Positions 1-7,695 of a stretch of DNA of 28,151 nucleotides are shown here, piece after piece. Origin of the DNA: JBHELT01 sp046262935 (lineage in GTDB: Bacteria > Actinomycetota > CADDZG01 > JAHWKV01). A program made the translations under genes and the position numbers. The notes under the pieces were generated by a model. The model saw nothing but the letters and a program-made list of their open reading frames with translations, had not been told where the DNA came from and ran no database searches. Where the stretch lies: NCBI GenBank assembly GCA_046262935.1, contig JBHELT010000051.1, positions 1-28,151 of the forward strand, written 5' to 3'. Position 1 is the stretch's first letter; each line of letters opens with the position of its first letter.

Positions 1-67
1 CGCTGGTTCATGCTCCATCCCCTTCTCCTATCGCCTGGGTGTCTATTTATACCTTCCCGCCTTCGTG

Positions 68-101
68 TCCCGTTCCGGGGCGCCGTGCCCCCGGAACGGG
101 A
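68..101. terminator. 13-bp perfect hairpin upstream of the phosphoesterase gene
   Basis: Arms 68-80 and 89-101 (CCCGTTCCGGGG and its exact complement plus a closing T-A) enclose an 8-nt loop. No T-run follows on either side. It could be the terminator of a gene lying left of the window, since U-less hairpin terminators are common in actinobacteria. It could also be a leader hairpin of the downstream phosphoesterase, because an AT-rich TATACC stands at 48-53 just upstream. The sequence does not decide between these. Apart from this hairpin, bases 1-174 show nothing. Confidence 0.5.
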
Positions 102-174
102 AATACGCCCCCGAAAGAAGGAATCTGCGGATCAACCACGAATCCTTAGGGCAAGACCTACATGGAGGACAAGA

Positions 175-1512
175 ATGCTAAGAGCCAGGATGCTCGCGTC
201 CGCGATCATCGTTACCGTTTCATCGTCATTGCTGTTTTTCGCCCCTGGGGCCCACTCGACAACGCCTTTCGACAAGATCAATCACATGATCATCGTCATG
301 CAGGAGAACCGGTCCTTCGATAACTACCTCGGCCAACTCGCCGCCTACGATCCGAGCCTCGGCGTCGAAGCCGAACCGAACACGGGCAACCTGGATCCCA
401 ACGGCAACCTGATAACACCGTTTCATCAAAGCAGTTATTGCGAAGTGGTCGACCTTGACCACTCATGGAATGGCACGCACAACGAATGGAACAACGGCGC
501 GATGGACGGCTTCGCCAAAGCGAACGCCAAAGATGTTGACCCAACCGGCAGCCGCGCGATGGGGTACTACGATCAGACTGACCTTCCCTTCTACTACAGC
601 CTCTACGACACTTTCGCCATGAGCGACACCTACTTCTCGTCGGTGCTCGATCAGACGTTCCCGAATCGCTTCTATCTGTTGGCGGGAACATCGTTCGGAC
701 ACGTCGCTAACGACTTCCCTGTTCCTCCTGGCAACACCGACCCGGTCCACGACTATGCCCAAACGACCGTATTCAACCGGCTCGACGACAACAACGTGTC
801 ATGGAAGGTGTACTTCGAGGAAGTTCCGTTCTCATTCCTGTTCGGCTACAACCGTACACATGCAGCCGGACACGTCTTTCCTATCTCACAGTACTTCGCC
901 GATGCGGCGTCGGGAAACCTGCCGCAGGTGTCGTTCATCGACCCGGTCTTCATCGCTACGGTGAACGTAGAGAACGACGAGCATCCGCCGGCGAACGTTC
1001 AGATGGGGCAGCTGGCAACGTCGAAGGTCATCAACGCTCTGTTCGAAAGCCCGAACTGGTCTGACTCGGCGCTGTTCTTGACCTATGACGAGCACGGAGG
1101 CTACTACGATCACCTGCCTCCGCCGTCGGCGATCAAGCCCGACTCGATCGCTCCGAGGATCAAGGCAACCGACTACCAAGCCGAATTTGACAACCTGGGG
1201 ATAAGGGTCCCCTTTACGGTGGTGTCTCCCTATTCGAAGAGCCACTACGTTTCATCTGCCCTTCCACAAGCAAGCGCCATCTACGATCATCCCGACAAGG
1301 TTTATTCGCACACTTCGATACTTCGAACCATCGAAGAGCGATTCGGCCTTGGCACCTTGACCGCGAGGGATGCGGCATCGAACGACCTGGCCGATCTTTT
1401 TGACTTCTCGGCGTCCACGTTCGCAACCCCGCCAACCCTGGCACCAGCTGTGGTGGACCCGGCAAAGGTGGCCGAGTGCGAGACACGGGAGCACGTACCC
1501 ACCGACCTGTAA
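175..1512 (+). CDS. secreted phosphoesterase, phospholipase C / acid phosphatase family
   Basis: Hydrolyses a phosphate ester outside the cytoplasm; the substrate cannot be read from sequence. The protein is 445 aa. I start at ATG 175 because GGAGGA at 164-169 sits 5 nt upstream and because it opens a normal signal peptide: Arg at 3 and 5, hydrophobic run about 7-25, likely cleavage after AHS 26-28. An upstream in-frame start at 10 would bury that signal. Family hallmarks of the PF04185 phosphoesterases are visible: IIVMQENRSFDNYLG (39-53), whose E/N/R residues are metal or substrate ligands, and TYDEHGGYYDHLPPP (303-317), which carries D305, H307 and the DH pair at 312-313. Phospholipase C proper and acid phosphatase share these motifs. 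A hairpin follows the stop and the next gene has its own promoter, so it is probably monocistronic. Confidence 0.85.
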   Translation: MLRARMLASAIIVTVSSSLLFFAPGAHSTTPFDKINHMIIVMQENRSFDNYLGQLAAYDPSLGVEAEPNTGNLDPNGNLITPFHQSSYCEVVDLDHSWNGTHNEWNNGAMDGFAKANAKDVDPTGSRAMGYYDQTDLPFYYSLYDTFAMSDTYFSSVLDQTFPNRFYLLAGTSFGHVANDFPVPPGNTDPVHDYAQTTVFNRLDDNNVSWKVYFEEVPFSFLFGYNRTHAAGHVFPISQYFADAASGNLPQVSFIDPVFIATVNVENDEHPPANVQMGQLATSKVINALFESPNWSDSALFLTYDEHGGYYDHLPPPSAIKPDSIAPRIKATDYQAEFDNLGIRVPFTVVSPYSKSHYVSSALPQASAIYDHPDKVYSHTSILRTIEERFGLGTLTARDAASNDLADLFDFSASTFATPPTLAPAVVDPAKVAECETREHVPTDL

Positions 1513-1525
1513 CGCTTTCTTATCC

Positions 1526-1557
1526 GAGCGGGGGCTGGTTCTTGCCGGCCCCCGTTC
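1526..1557 (+). terminator. hairpin terminator after phosphoesterase
   Basis: A 13-bp stem with two G-U pairs (arms 1526-1538 and 1545-1557, GC core CGGGGGCTGG / CCGGCCCCCG) closes a 6-nt loop TTCTTG, beginning 13 nt after the stop codon. No T-tract follows, so it is the U-less kind. It probably insulates the sod gene from the upstream transcript. Confidence 0.6.
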
Positions 1558-1618
1558 CGCGTCGGGCCGGTCGGCCCTCGAGCTTTCCCGACAAGTTCGA
1601 GCAAATAATCAAACTACA

Positions 1619-1653
1619 TATACTGGGGCTACAAGCACCTATATATAAGGAGG
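1619..1653 (+). promoter_or_regulatory. sod promoter -10 and Shine-Dalgarno
   Basis: TATACT at 1619-1624 matches five of six bases of the -10 consensus and stands in a locally AT-rich stretch. The hexamer 17 bp upstream (TTCGAG, 1596-1601) is a poor -35. AAGGAGG at 1647-1653 is a full Shine-Dalgarno 6 nt before the GTG at 1660, which fixes the start codon. Confidence 0.45.
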
Positions 1654-1659
1654 CAGAAA

Positions 1660-2271
1660 GTGGGAAAGTACACACTCCCGGCTCTCCCCTACGACTTCGG
1701 CGCTCTGGAACCGCACATCGACGCCAAGACGATGGAGATCCACCACGACAAGCACCACCAAACCTACGTGGACAAGCTGAATGCCGCGATCGAAGGCAAG
1801 GACGACCTGTATTACGGCAACGTCGACGACCTTCTTCGCAACTTTTCGAAGGTTCCCGCAGATGTACAGGGTCCGGTCCGCAACCACGGCGGCGGGCACT
1901 CGAACCACTCGCTCTTTTGGACGACCCTCTCAGCAGACGGTGGCGGCGAGCCCTCGGGGCCCCTGGCCGATGCGATCAAGTCAGACCTCGGCTCGTTCAA
2001 GGAATTCCAGGAGAAGTTCAACGCTGCTGCAACCAATCAGTTTGGGAGCGGCTGGGCATGGCTCGTGGTAGACGGTGGCAAACTTGCCGTTTTGAACCTG
2101 CCGAACCAGGACTCACCGCTGATCGACGGCAAGACTCCGGTCCTCGGTCTCGACGTTTGGGAGCACGCCTATTACCTCAAGTATCAGAACCGCAGGCCCG
2201 AGTACATCGAGGCCTTCTGGAACATAGTGAACTGGGAAGAAGTGGCAAAAAGATTCGAAGCCGCTCGCTAA
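1660..2271 (+). CDS. sodA: superoxide dismutase, Mn/Fe family
   Basis: Converts superoxide to hydrogen peroxide and oxygen. No signal peptide is seen, so it is cytoplasmic. The protein is 203 aa, normal length, with a GTG start set by a strong Shine-Dalgarno. The four metal ligands are all present: H28 (IHHDKHHQTYV), H83 (GGGHSNHSLFW), D165 and H169 (DVWEHAYYLKYQNRRPEY). NQDSPL after the GWAWLV segment supplies the outer-sphere Gln in the position usual for Mn enzymes. I therefore favour Mn, but metal choice in this family is not secure from sequence. It is monocistronic between two hairpin terminators. A superoxide dismutase points to a life with oxygen, which is notable beside the tungsten-type AOR operon further along. 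Confidence 0.95.
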   Translation: MGKYTLPALPYDFGALEPHIDAKTMEIHHDKHHQTYVDKLNAAIEGKDDLYYGNVDDLLRNFSKVPADVQGPVRNHGGGHSNHSLFWTTLSADGGGEPSGPLADAIKSDLGSFKEFQEKFNAAATNQFGSGWAWLVVDGGKLAVLNLPNQDSPLIDGKTPVLGLDVWEHAYYLKYQNRRPEYIEAFWNIVNWEEVAKRFEAAR

Positions 2272-2287
2272 ACGATCGAAAGTCCTA

Positions 2288-2313
2288 AAAGGGGCCCTTT
2301 TGGGGGCCCCTTT
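2288..2313 (+). terminator. intrinsic terminator after sod
   Basis: A perfect 10-bp stem AAAGGGGCCC (2288-2297) / GGGCCCCTTT (2304-2313) with a 6-nt loop lies 17 nt after the sod stop. The A-rich left and T-rich right edges make it work in both directions in principle. Confidence 0.85.
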
Positions 2314-2331
2314 AAGTTGCGACGCCCAAAA

Positions 2332-2569
2332 CGCTTCCGCGGAATCGGCTTCGGGAGTATGCGAGCGTGCTGGCGTTCCCGACGAGACCTTTGCCGAACT
2401 GCGAGCCGCTTCCGCGGAATCGGCTTCGGGAGTATGCGAGCGTGCTGGCGTTCCCGAGGAGACCTTTGCCGAACTGCGAGCCGCTTCCGCGGAATCGTTT
2501 TCGGGGCCTTAGACGCTTCCGCGGAATCGTTTTCGGGGCCTTAGGCGCTTCCGCGGAATCTTTTTCGGG
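2332..2569. repeat. five-copy 24-bp direct repeat with 75-bp and 32-bp periods
   Basis: A 24-bp core beginning CGCTTCCGCGGAATCG and ending TTCGGG occurs at 2332-2355, 2407-2430, 2482-2505, 2514-2537 and 2546-2569. The first three starts are exactly 75 bp apart, as two near-identical 75-bp units. The last three are exactly 32 bp apart, each followed by GGCCTTAG. Every core holds the 10-bp palindrome TTCCGCGGAA. The array starts 18 bp after the sod terminator. The open frames that cross it are periodic only because 75 is divisible by 3. They have no ribosome binding site and the 32-bp part breaks the period, so I call it non-coding. Function unknown: possibly a protein-binding array or an expanded intergenic repeat. 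Confidence 0.9.
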
Positions 2570-2580
2570 TCAGATCTCGC

Positions 2581-2840
2581 GAGCGGCACGTCCGATTGAA
2601 GTTGGCAGGAATCCCTGCCCATCTTCTTCCGCCCAAGGTGAAGGGGGCAGGGATGCAGGCCAACCTATGAGGCCCACCGACCCTCATAGCGAGCGGCCAC
2701 GTCCGATTGAGGTTGGCTCCTTTCCCGCCCAAGGTGAAGGAGGCAGGGATGCAGGCCAACCTATGAGGCCCACCGACCCTCATAGCGAGCGGCCACGTCC
2801 GATTGAAGTTGGCAGGAATCCCTGCCCCCTTCACCGCATC
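2581..2840. repeat. 96-bp tandem repeat with nested inverted repeats
   Basis: The segment from GCCCAAGGTGAAGG to ACGTCCGATTGA occurs at 2631-2709 and again 96 bp later at 2727-2805, and the GAGCGGCCACGTCCGATTGA part occurs a third time at 2581. Each full unit holds a perfect 8-bp hairpin CTATGAGG / CCTCATAG with a 9-nt loop (2665-2689 and 2761-2785). Larger inverted arms exist as well: about 2599-2620 pairs imperfectly with 2644-2666, and GGTGAAGGGGGCAGGGAT (2637-2654) is the exact complement of 2818-2835. It abuts the other repeat family but shares no sequence with it. The rest of the gap (2841-2956) shows nothing recognisable. Confidence 0.88.
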
Positions 2841-2956
2841 TTCACCAAGAATTCCCAGTTCCAAGCAGGATGTTGGCCGGCTTGCGTCGAATAATTGGTC
2901 CTGATTAGGGAAGTATCTAAAGGTTAGAGGAATGGATTCGTCCCGATCGGCGTTAT

Positions 2957-3014
2957 TTGACATAGAAACTTTGTCAAGTGGCACCTTGTCAAGCTGTCAA
3001 GTGGGCCCTACAAT
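2957..3014 (+). promoter_or_regulatory. sigma factor gene promoter with repeated GTCAAG boxes
   Basis: TTGTCA (2986-2991), a 17-bp spacer and TACAAT (3009-3014) form a near-consensus housekeeping promoter, with transcription expected to start near 3021. TTGTCAAG is present twice (2971-2978, 2986-2993), TGTCAAG a third time (2995-3001), and a TTGACA stands at 2957-2962. TTGAC at 2957-2961 and GTCAA at 2973-2977 also form an inverted repeat. The repeated boxes may be alternative -35 elements or an operator. Confidence 0.75.
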
Positions 3015-3092
3015 GATTCCTCCGGTCTGCGAAATCGTTGAACTTTCGCAGCCAGGAGTCCAAGGAAATGCGGGAACTGCCCGCCGGAAGGA

Positions 3093-4088
3093 ATGAGCAA
3101 CTTGAAACGAGAACAAGATTACATGGAGTACGAGCCAACTCGGCCCGAGGTCAAGGAGGAAGCTCCACACGAGGACCTGGTCCGCCAGTACCTGCGCGAG
3201 ATCGGTCAATACCCACTGCTGACCGACGTCGACGAGGTTGAACTAGCAAAAGCCTACGAGGCTGGCCAGGCCGCAACTGCCCAGCTCGCCAATGTACCCA
3301 CCACTGCCAAGAAAAAGCTCACGCCCAAGAAGAAGGCCGATCTTCAGAAGGTGGAACAGCAAGGCCTCGCCGCCAAGCGTCGCTTCATCCAATCCAACCT
3401 TCGCCTGGTTGTATCGATCGCCAAGAAATACTCGGCGGCTGGTCTCCCTCTGCTCGACCTCATCCAAGAAGGCAACCTCGGATTGATGCGAGCCGTCGAG
3501 AAGTTCGATTACCGCCGAGGTTTCAAGTTCTCGACCTACGCGACTTGGTGGATCCGCCAAGCCATCACCCGTGCAATCGCCGATAAGGCCCGCACCATCC
3601 GCATCCCGGTACACATGGTCGAAACCCTTTACCGGGTCCGCAAGGTTCAGTCGGAACTGCTGGAGTCATTGGGCCGCGAAGCTACTATCGACGAGATCGC
3701 CGCAGCCGCCGAGATGACCCCCGACAAGGTTCGCGAGGCCTTCCGGGTGCTTCCCGAGCCTGTTTCGATCCACGAACCGGTTGGCGATGAAGACGCTGAG
3801 CTAGGCGACTTCATTCAAGATGACGATTCGCAGAGCCCATTCGAAGCCGCCGCTCTGAAGCTTCGCCAAGAAGACATGTGGAGCATGCTCGGCGCGCTGT
3901 CGGACCGCGAGAAGAAGGTTCTCGCACTGCGATTCGGTCTTGTAACTGGCGAGCCCCGCACGCTGGAAGAGGTCGGCCGTGAGTTCGCTCTCACCAGAGA
4001 GCGGATCCGCCAGATCGAAGCGAAGGCGCTTTCGAAACTGCGTCACCCTTCGAGCCCCGGCAAGCTGCGGGACATGGTCACGCTTTAA
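3093..4088 (+). CDS. RNA polymerase sigma-70 factor, SigA/HrdB-like
   Basis: Directs RNA polymerase to promoters. The 331-aa protein has all core regions in order: 1.2 (DLVRQYLREIGQYPLLT, about 28-44), 2.1-2.4 (NLRLVVSIAKKYSAAGLPLLDLIQEGN, then FDYRRGFKFSTYATWWIRQAI), region 3 (RTIRIPVHMVETLYRVRKVQ), and region 4 ending in the helix-turn-helix LTRERIRQIEAKALSKLRHP. It lacks the long acidic region 1.1 of many principal sigmas. A Lys-rich insert (TTAKKKLTPKKKADLQK) lies between 1.2 and 2.1. It is either the principal sigma or a close HrdB/SigB-type paralogue, and the sequence cannot separate these. The start is slightly awkward: GGAAGGA (3086-3092) touches the ATG with no spacer, and the next in-frame ATG (3123) has no Shine-Dalgarno. 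Confidence 0.93.
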   Translation: MSNLKREQDYMEYEPTRPEVKEEAPHEDLVRQYLREIGQYPLLTDVDEVELAKAYEAGQAATAQLANVPTTAKKKLTPKKKADLQKVEQQGLAAKRRFIQSNLRLVVSIAKKYSAAGLPLLDLIQEGNLGLMRAVEKFDYRRGFKFSTYATWWIRQAITRAIADKARTIRIPVHMVETLYRVRKVQSELLESLGREATIDEIAAAAEMTPDKVREAFRVLPEPVSIHEPVGDEDAELGDFIQDDDSQSPFEAAALKLRQEDMWSMLGALSDREKKVLALRFGLVTGEPRTLEEVGREFALTRERIRQIEAKALSKLRHPSSPGKLRDMVTL

Positions 4089-4106
4089 TCGCATATCCGA
4101 ACTAAG

Positions 4107-4142
4107 AGATCCGGCCCCCATCCTGTGGGGCCGGATCTTTGT
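4107..4142 (+). terminator. intrinsic terminator after sigma factor gene
   Basis: A perfect 12-bp stem AGATCCGGCCCC (4107-4118) / GGGGCCGGATCT (4127-4138) with an 8-nt loop, followed by TTTGT, 18 nt after the stop. Confidence 0.9.
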
Positions 4143-4194
4143 ATTGAACGAGATACCGTTGCAGGGATGGGGCACAGCCTGAGGGGAGGCCGGG

Positions 4195-6126
4195 ATGCAA
4201 CAAGATGAAACTACCCTCGAGTGGGACGACGAGGATGATGAAGAGGTCGAGGAAGTAGCGGCCATCCCCCACTTCGATCGATTCACTGAGTTCTACAAGA
4301 ACGCAGGGCAGAAGAAGCCTCTTCGGGACATCCCGAAACTCACGAAGCACAGTTTCTTGCTCGTATGGCGCGCGGACAAAAGAGCGCTCTTGACGAGCAC
4401 GTTGCTGCAGGCGTTCACGGGCCTCGGCGGCGGGGCGCAGCTGCTCATCGGCAAGCAGGCCCTCGGCTCGTTCCTTACGGCCAACAAGGTGGGGGCCGGG
4501 ACGAAGAACGTCGTCCCCTCGTTGATCGCTTTCGGGATCGTGACCGCCCTCATAAAGATCGCATCGGCTTTGCAGTCTTATCAACAGACGGTACTGACGT
4601 ACAAGACAGCAAGGGCAGCAATGGATGAAGTCCTTACCGCCGCGTGCGCTGTTGATCTGGCCGCGTTCGAATCGCCCGACTTCTACGACCGGCTCCAGCG
4701 CGCGATCTTGAACTCCCAGATCCGTCCATACCAGATGATCAGCGGACTGGTTGGGCTCATTGGGACGGTATTCGGATTCGCAGCCATCGCGCTGGCCCTG
4801 TTGGCGATACGGCCGATATTGGTACCACTTGTCGTTGTGGCCTACATACCGGTTTGGATCATCAAGAAACGCAATGCGCGCGATGAATACGACTGGGTGA
4901 AACTGTTCACCGCCAACACACGCGAACGCAACTACCTGCAATCCGTCATGACCGGGCGCGACGAAGCCAAAGAGGTGCGAGCCTTCAACCTAGAGCAAAC
5001 CCTGCGGATCAGGTACACCCGCCTTTACGACGAATACATAAAGGAGCGCACACGCCTAAGCGCCAAACAGTTCCGCAGAAGCTTGGGCGGCAACCTCGCG
5101 ACCATCGCAATGACGGGAGCTGTCATGGGGCTCCTCGCATTCTTGGTGCTTTCCGGGAAGATGAGTCTCACGGCGGGAGCCGCCGCGGTTGCAGCCATGC
5201 AGATGCTGAGCGGTCGCACCGAAGGGTTCCTTGGGAGTATCGAGAATCTCTTTCAAACTTCGTTGTTCCTCGAAGACTGGACGTCGTTCGTTGAGTTGCC
5301 CAAGCAATTGGCGATCACTCAGCCAACAGCTGAACCGCCACACGGTTTTTCGAAACTAAGCGTTGAAGGGGTCTCGTTCGCTTATCCAGGCAGTGGCACG
5401 TACGCGCTCAAAGACCTGAACCTCAACATCGATGCTGGCGAGATCGTTGCACTTGTTGGCGAGAACGGATCGGGCAAAACGACGCTCGCCAAACTCCTGG
5501 CTGGTCTCTACACGCCAACGGAGGGCCGCATCCTCTGGGACGATGTCGCGACCCACGAGTGTGACCCAAAGGAACTCAGAAGTTGGGTTGCCCTCATCTT
5601 CCAGGACTTCGTTAGATACAAACTTCCCGCCCGCGAGAACATCGCGATGGGGCGTCACGAACGCTTCGACGACCAAGATGCAGTGATCGCTGCCTCACGT
5701 CGATCGGGCGCGCACCGATTCATCAAAGGTCTGCCCAAGGGCTACGAAACGGTACTGGCCAAGGAGTTCGAAGAGGGTCGAGATCTTTCGATCGGACAGT
5801 GGCAGCGCATCGCGCTGGCGCGGGCATTCTTCCGTGATGCCCCTTTCTTGATACTCGACGAACCAACTGCTGCATTGGATCCCAAAGCCGAGAAGCGACT
5901 CTTCGACGGCATCCGTTCGCTGTCCGCCGGAAGGACCGTGCTCCTGATCTCGCATCGGTTCTCGAGCGTGCGAACCGCCGACCGGATCATCGTTTTGGAA
6001 CAAGGTCAGATCACCGAGCAGGGCAGTCACACGGAGCTGATGAAACTCGGCGGACAATACTGTGAACTGTTCACACTTCAAGCCTCTGCTTACGTAGACA
6101 CCGACTCCTCGACGGTGACGGCTTAG
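4195..6126 (+). CDS. ABC exporter half-transporter, fused permease and ATPase
   Basis: Couples ATP hydrolysis to export of an unknown substrate across the inner membrane. The protein is 643 aa. An acidic N-terminal tail (about 1-22, mostly D/E) precedes a six-helix type membrane domain (about 60-350), then a nucleotide-binding domain with Walker A GENGSGKT (422-429), Q-loop IFQDF, signature LSIGQ (531-535), Walker B with D555-E556 and switch His H587. The signature has Ile where most families have Gly (LSGGQ); the following WQRIALARA keeps the usual context. The start is supported by GAGGGGAGG (4181-4189). The next gene follows 30 bp later, so it probably leads an operon with the RAM-domain protein and thiI. 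It probably works as a homodimer. Confidence 0.9.
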   Translation: MQQDETTLEWDDEDDEEVEEVAAIPHFDRFTEFYKNAGQKKPLRDIPKLTKHSFLLVWRADKRALLTSTLLQAFTGLGGGAQLLIGKQALGSFLTANKVGAGTKNVVPSLIAFGIVTALIKIASALQSYQQTVLTYKTARAAMDEVLTAACAVDLAAFESPDFYDRLQRAILNSQIRPYQMISGLVGLIGTVFGFAAIALALLAIRPILVPLVVVAYIPVWIIKKRNARDEYDWVKLFTANTRERNYLQSVMTGRDEAKEVRAFNLEQTLRIRYTRLYDEYIKERTRLSAKQFRRSLGGNLATIAMTGAVMGLLAFLVLSGKMSLTAGAAAVAAMQMLSGRTEGFLGSIENLFQTSLFLEDWTSFVELPKQLAITQPTAEPPHGFSKLSVEGVSFAYPGSGTYALKDLNLNIDAGEIVALVGENGSGKTTLAKLLAGLYTPTEGRILWDDVATHECDPKELRSWVALIFQDFVRYKLPARENIAMGRHERFDDQDAVIAASRRSGAHRFIKGLPKGYETVLAKEFEEGRDLSIGQWQRIALARAFFRDAPFLILDEPTAALDPKAEKRLFDGIRSLSAGRTVLLISHRFSSVRTADRIIVLEQGQITEQGSHTELMKLGGQYCELFTLQASAYVDTDSSTVTA

Positions 6127-6156
6127 CGATACGATGCACCTGTCCAGGAGGAAGAG

Positions 6157-6447
6157 ATGATCAATGCAGTCGTACTGCTCAAGGTAGAGGTCCATTCGAT
6201 ACCCGAGACCGCCGCGGCGATCGCCGCCCTCGAGAAGGTATCCGAGGTTTATTCGGTCGCAGGTGAATGGGATCTGGTGGTCGTCATCCGCGTAAAAGAG
6301 CATGACGAACTCGCCGAGGTGATCACAGGCAAACTCGACAAGTTACCCGGCATAACGAAAAGCACATCACTCATCGCGTTCCAGGTGTTCAGCAAACACG
6401 ACCTCGACAGGATGTTCAGTGTCGGTTTCGAGGAAACCACGGCTTAG
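6157..6447 (+). CDS. stand-alone Lrp/AsnC ligand-binding (RAM) domain protein
   Basis: A 96-aa protein that matches only the C-terminal effector domain of Lrp/AsnC regulators: MINAVVLLKVEVHSIPETA, then VAGEWDLVVVIRVKEHDELAEVI, then the IAFQVF strand. There is no DNA-binding helix-turn-helix, so it cannot bind DNA in the family's usual way. Such single RAM domains form ring oligomers that bind small effectors such as amino acids. What it senses or partners here is unknown. AGGAGG at 6146-6151 fixes the start. It lies 30 bp after the ABC exporter gene and 4 bp before thiI, so it is co-transcribed with them. Confidence 0.85.
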   Translation: MINAVVLLKVEVHSIPETAAAIAALEKVSEVYSVAGEWDLVVVIRVKEHDELAEVITGKLDKLPGITKSTSLIAFQVFSKHDLDRMFSVGFEETTA

Positions 6448-6451
6448 CCCT

Positions 6452-7621
6452 ATGCCAGTTCCCCACCCCAACGTGGTGATTGCTCATTACCATGAAGTTG
6501 GCCTTAAGGGCCGCAACCGTTCGTTCTTCGAAAGAACCCTCGCCGAGAACATCCGAATCGCCATCGCTGGCACCGGCTACGAGAAGGTCGTGCTGATATC
6601 GGGCCGCGTCTTGGTGATGCTTTCTGCATCATCGAATCTGGGCGACATCATCGATGGGATGTCGCGCGTTTTCGGACTCGCAGGTTTCTCCCCAACCTTC
6701 GAGGTGGAACCAGTGATGCAAGCCCTGTGCGACGCCGCGATCGAGTTGGCGTCTTCTGCTCAGTTCTCATCGTTCGCGATCCGCGCTCGCCGGGGCAACT
6801 CGTCCTTCCCTCAAACCTCCCAAGTCATCAACGAAACAGTCGGGCAAGCGGTCAAGGATCACACGCGAGCTTCGGTCAACCTTTCCGCACCAGACTGGAC
6901 ATGCCACATCGAGTTGGTCGAGAACAGGGCATTCATGTACCAAGAAAGGCTCGATGCTCCCGGCGGCCTGCCGGTCGGATCATCGGGAAGGGCTCTTTCG
7001 CTGCTGTCGGGTGGCATCGATTCGCCGGTCGCATCTTGGTTTGTTGCCAAGCGCGGCGCGGCCATAGACCACATACATTTCCACGGCCAGCCATTCGCCG
7101 ACCCTTCCAGCGTGAGGCAGGCAACACGACTGGCGCGGGCCCTGAAGCCCTGGACCCAAAAGTCACAACTGTGGCTCATCGAGTTCGGCCCGATCCAGTC
7201 CGAGATCGTCACAAGCGCCCCTCAAGAATTGCGGATCGTTCTTTACCGAAGGTTCATGATGCGCATCGCAGAAAACCTGGCCGCACGCGAGGGGCATCAG
7301 GCTTTGGTGACCGGCGAGAGCCTTGGGCAGGTTGCATCGCAAACCCTGCCAAACATCACGGCCATAGACTCTGCGGTCGGATCGCTTCCCGTGCTGAGAC
7401 CCCTGATCGGCTTCGACAAGATCGAGATCGAACAGGTCGCGAAGCGCATCGGCACCTATGAGATCTCCATCGATCCGCATCAAGACTGCTGCGTGCTATT
7501 CGTACCGAGAAAAGTGACGACGGCAGCCCGGCCGCGCGACCTCGAAGCCGCTGAACTTGCGCTCGACGTGCCTGCCTTGGTTGGTAAGGGCCTGGCTAAC
7601 GCTGCCCTCATCGATATCTAG
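6452..7621 (+). CDS. thiI: tRNA 4-thiouridine synthase ThiI, short form without rhodanese domain
   Basis: Adenylates U8 of tRNA and receives persulfide sulfur to make 4-thiouridine; some homologues also thiolate ThiS for thiamine synthesis. The protein is 389 aa. An N-terminal ferredoxin-like plus THUMP part (about 1-170, beginning HYHEVGLKGRNRSFFERTL) is followed by the PP-loop SGGIDSP (186-192) and the AANH-type domain containing TGESLGQVASQT and DPHQDCCVLFVPRKV. The C-terminal rhodanese domain found in the E. coli enzyme is absent. In short ThiI proteins sulfur comes from a separate cysteine desulfurase. I start at ATG 6452, since the 11 extra upstream codons would overlap the previous gene. 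No good Shine-Dalgarno is seen, so translation is probably coupled. Confidence 0.92.
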   Translation: MPVPHPNVVIAHYHEVGLKGRNRSFFERTLAENIRIAIAGTGYEKVVLISGRVLVMLSASSNLGDIIDGMSRVFGLAGFSPTFEVEPVMQALCDAAIELASSAQFSSFAIRARRGNSSFPQTSQVINETVGQAVKDHTRASVNLSAPDWTCHIELVENRAFMYQERLDAPGGLPVGSSGRALSLLSGGIDSPVASWFVAKRGAAIDHIHFHGQPFADPSSVRQATRLARALKPWTQKSQLWLIEFGPIQSEIVTSAPQELRIVLYRRFMMRIAENLAAREGHQALVTGESLGQVASQTLPNITAIDSAVGSLPVLRPLIGFDKIEIEQVAKRIGTYEISIDPHQDCCVLFVPRKVTTAARPRDLEAAELALDVPALVGKGLANAALIDI

Positions 7622-7695
7622 AGCCAAGCAGGAAAAGGGCATCCGGCGTCGAAGACCTGTTAGTTGAGGTTTCCCCCCTTCAAGGAGGTTCTTGC

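Noticed and set aside
1476..2288. 270-residue plus-strand frame over the sod gene
   Set aside because: Arg/Pro-rich out-of-frame shadow of superoxide dismutase.
2332..2840. CRISPR array
   Set aside because: The intervening sequences are themselves repeated rather than unique, the periods are 75, 32 and 96 bp, and no cas gene is near.
2300..2894. Plus-strand open frames across the repeats, with repeated AESASG and PIEVG peptides
   Set aside because: No ribosome binding site; one start lies in the sod terminator; periodicity follows from 75- and 96-bp units being multiples of 3, and the 32-bp repeats break it.
2541..2984. 147-residue minus-strand frame with a repeated NRTWPLAMRVGGPH peptide
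   Set aside because: It is the 96-bp DNA repeat translated; its start lies in the sigma gene promoter and no Shine-Dalgarno is seen.
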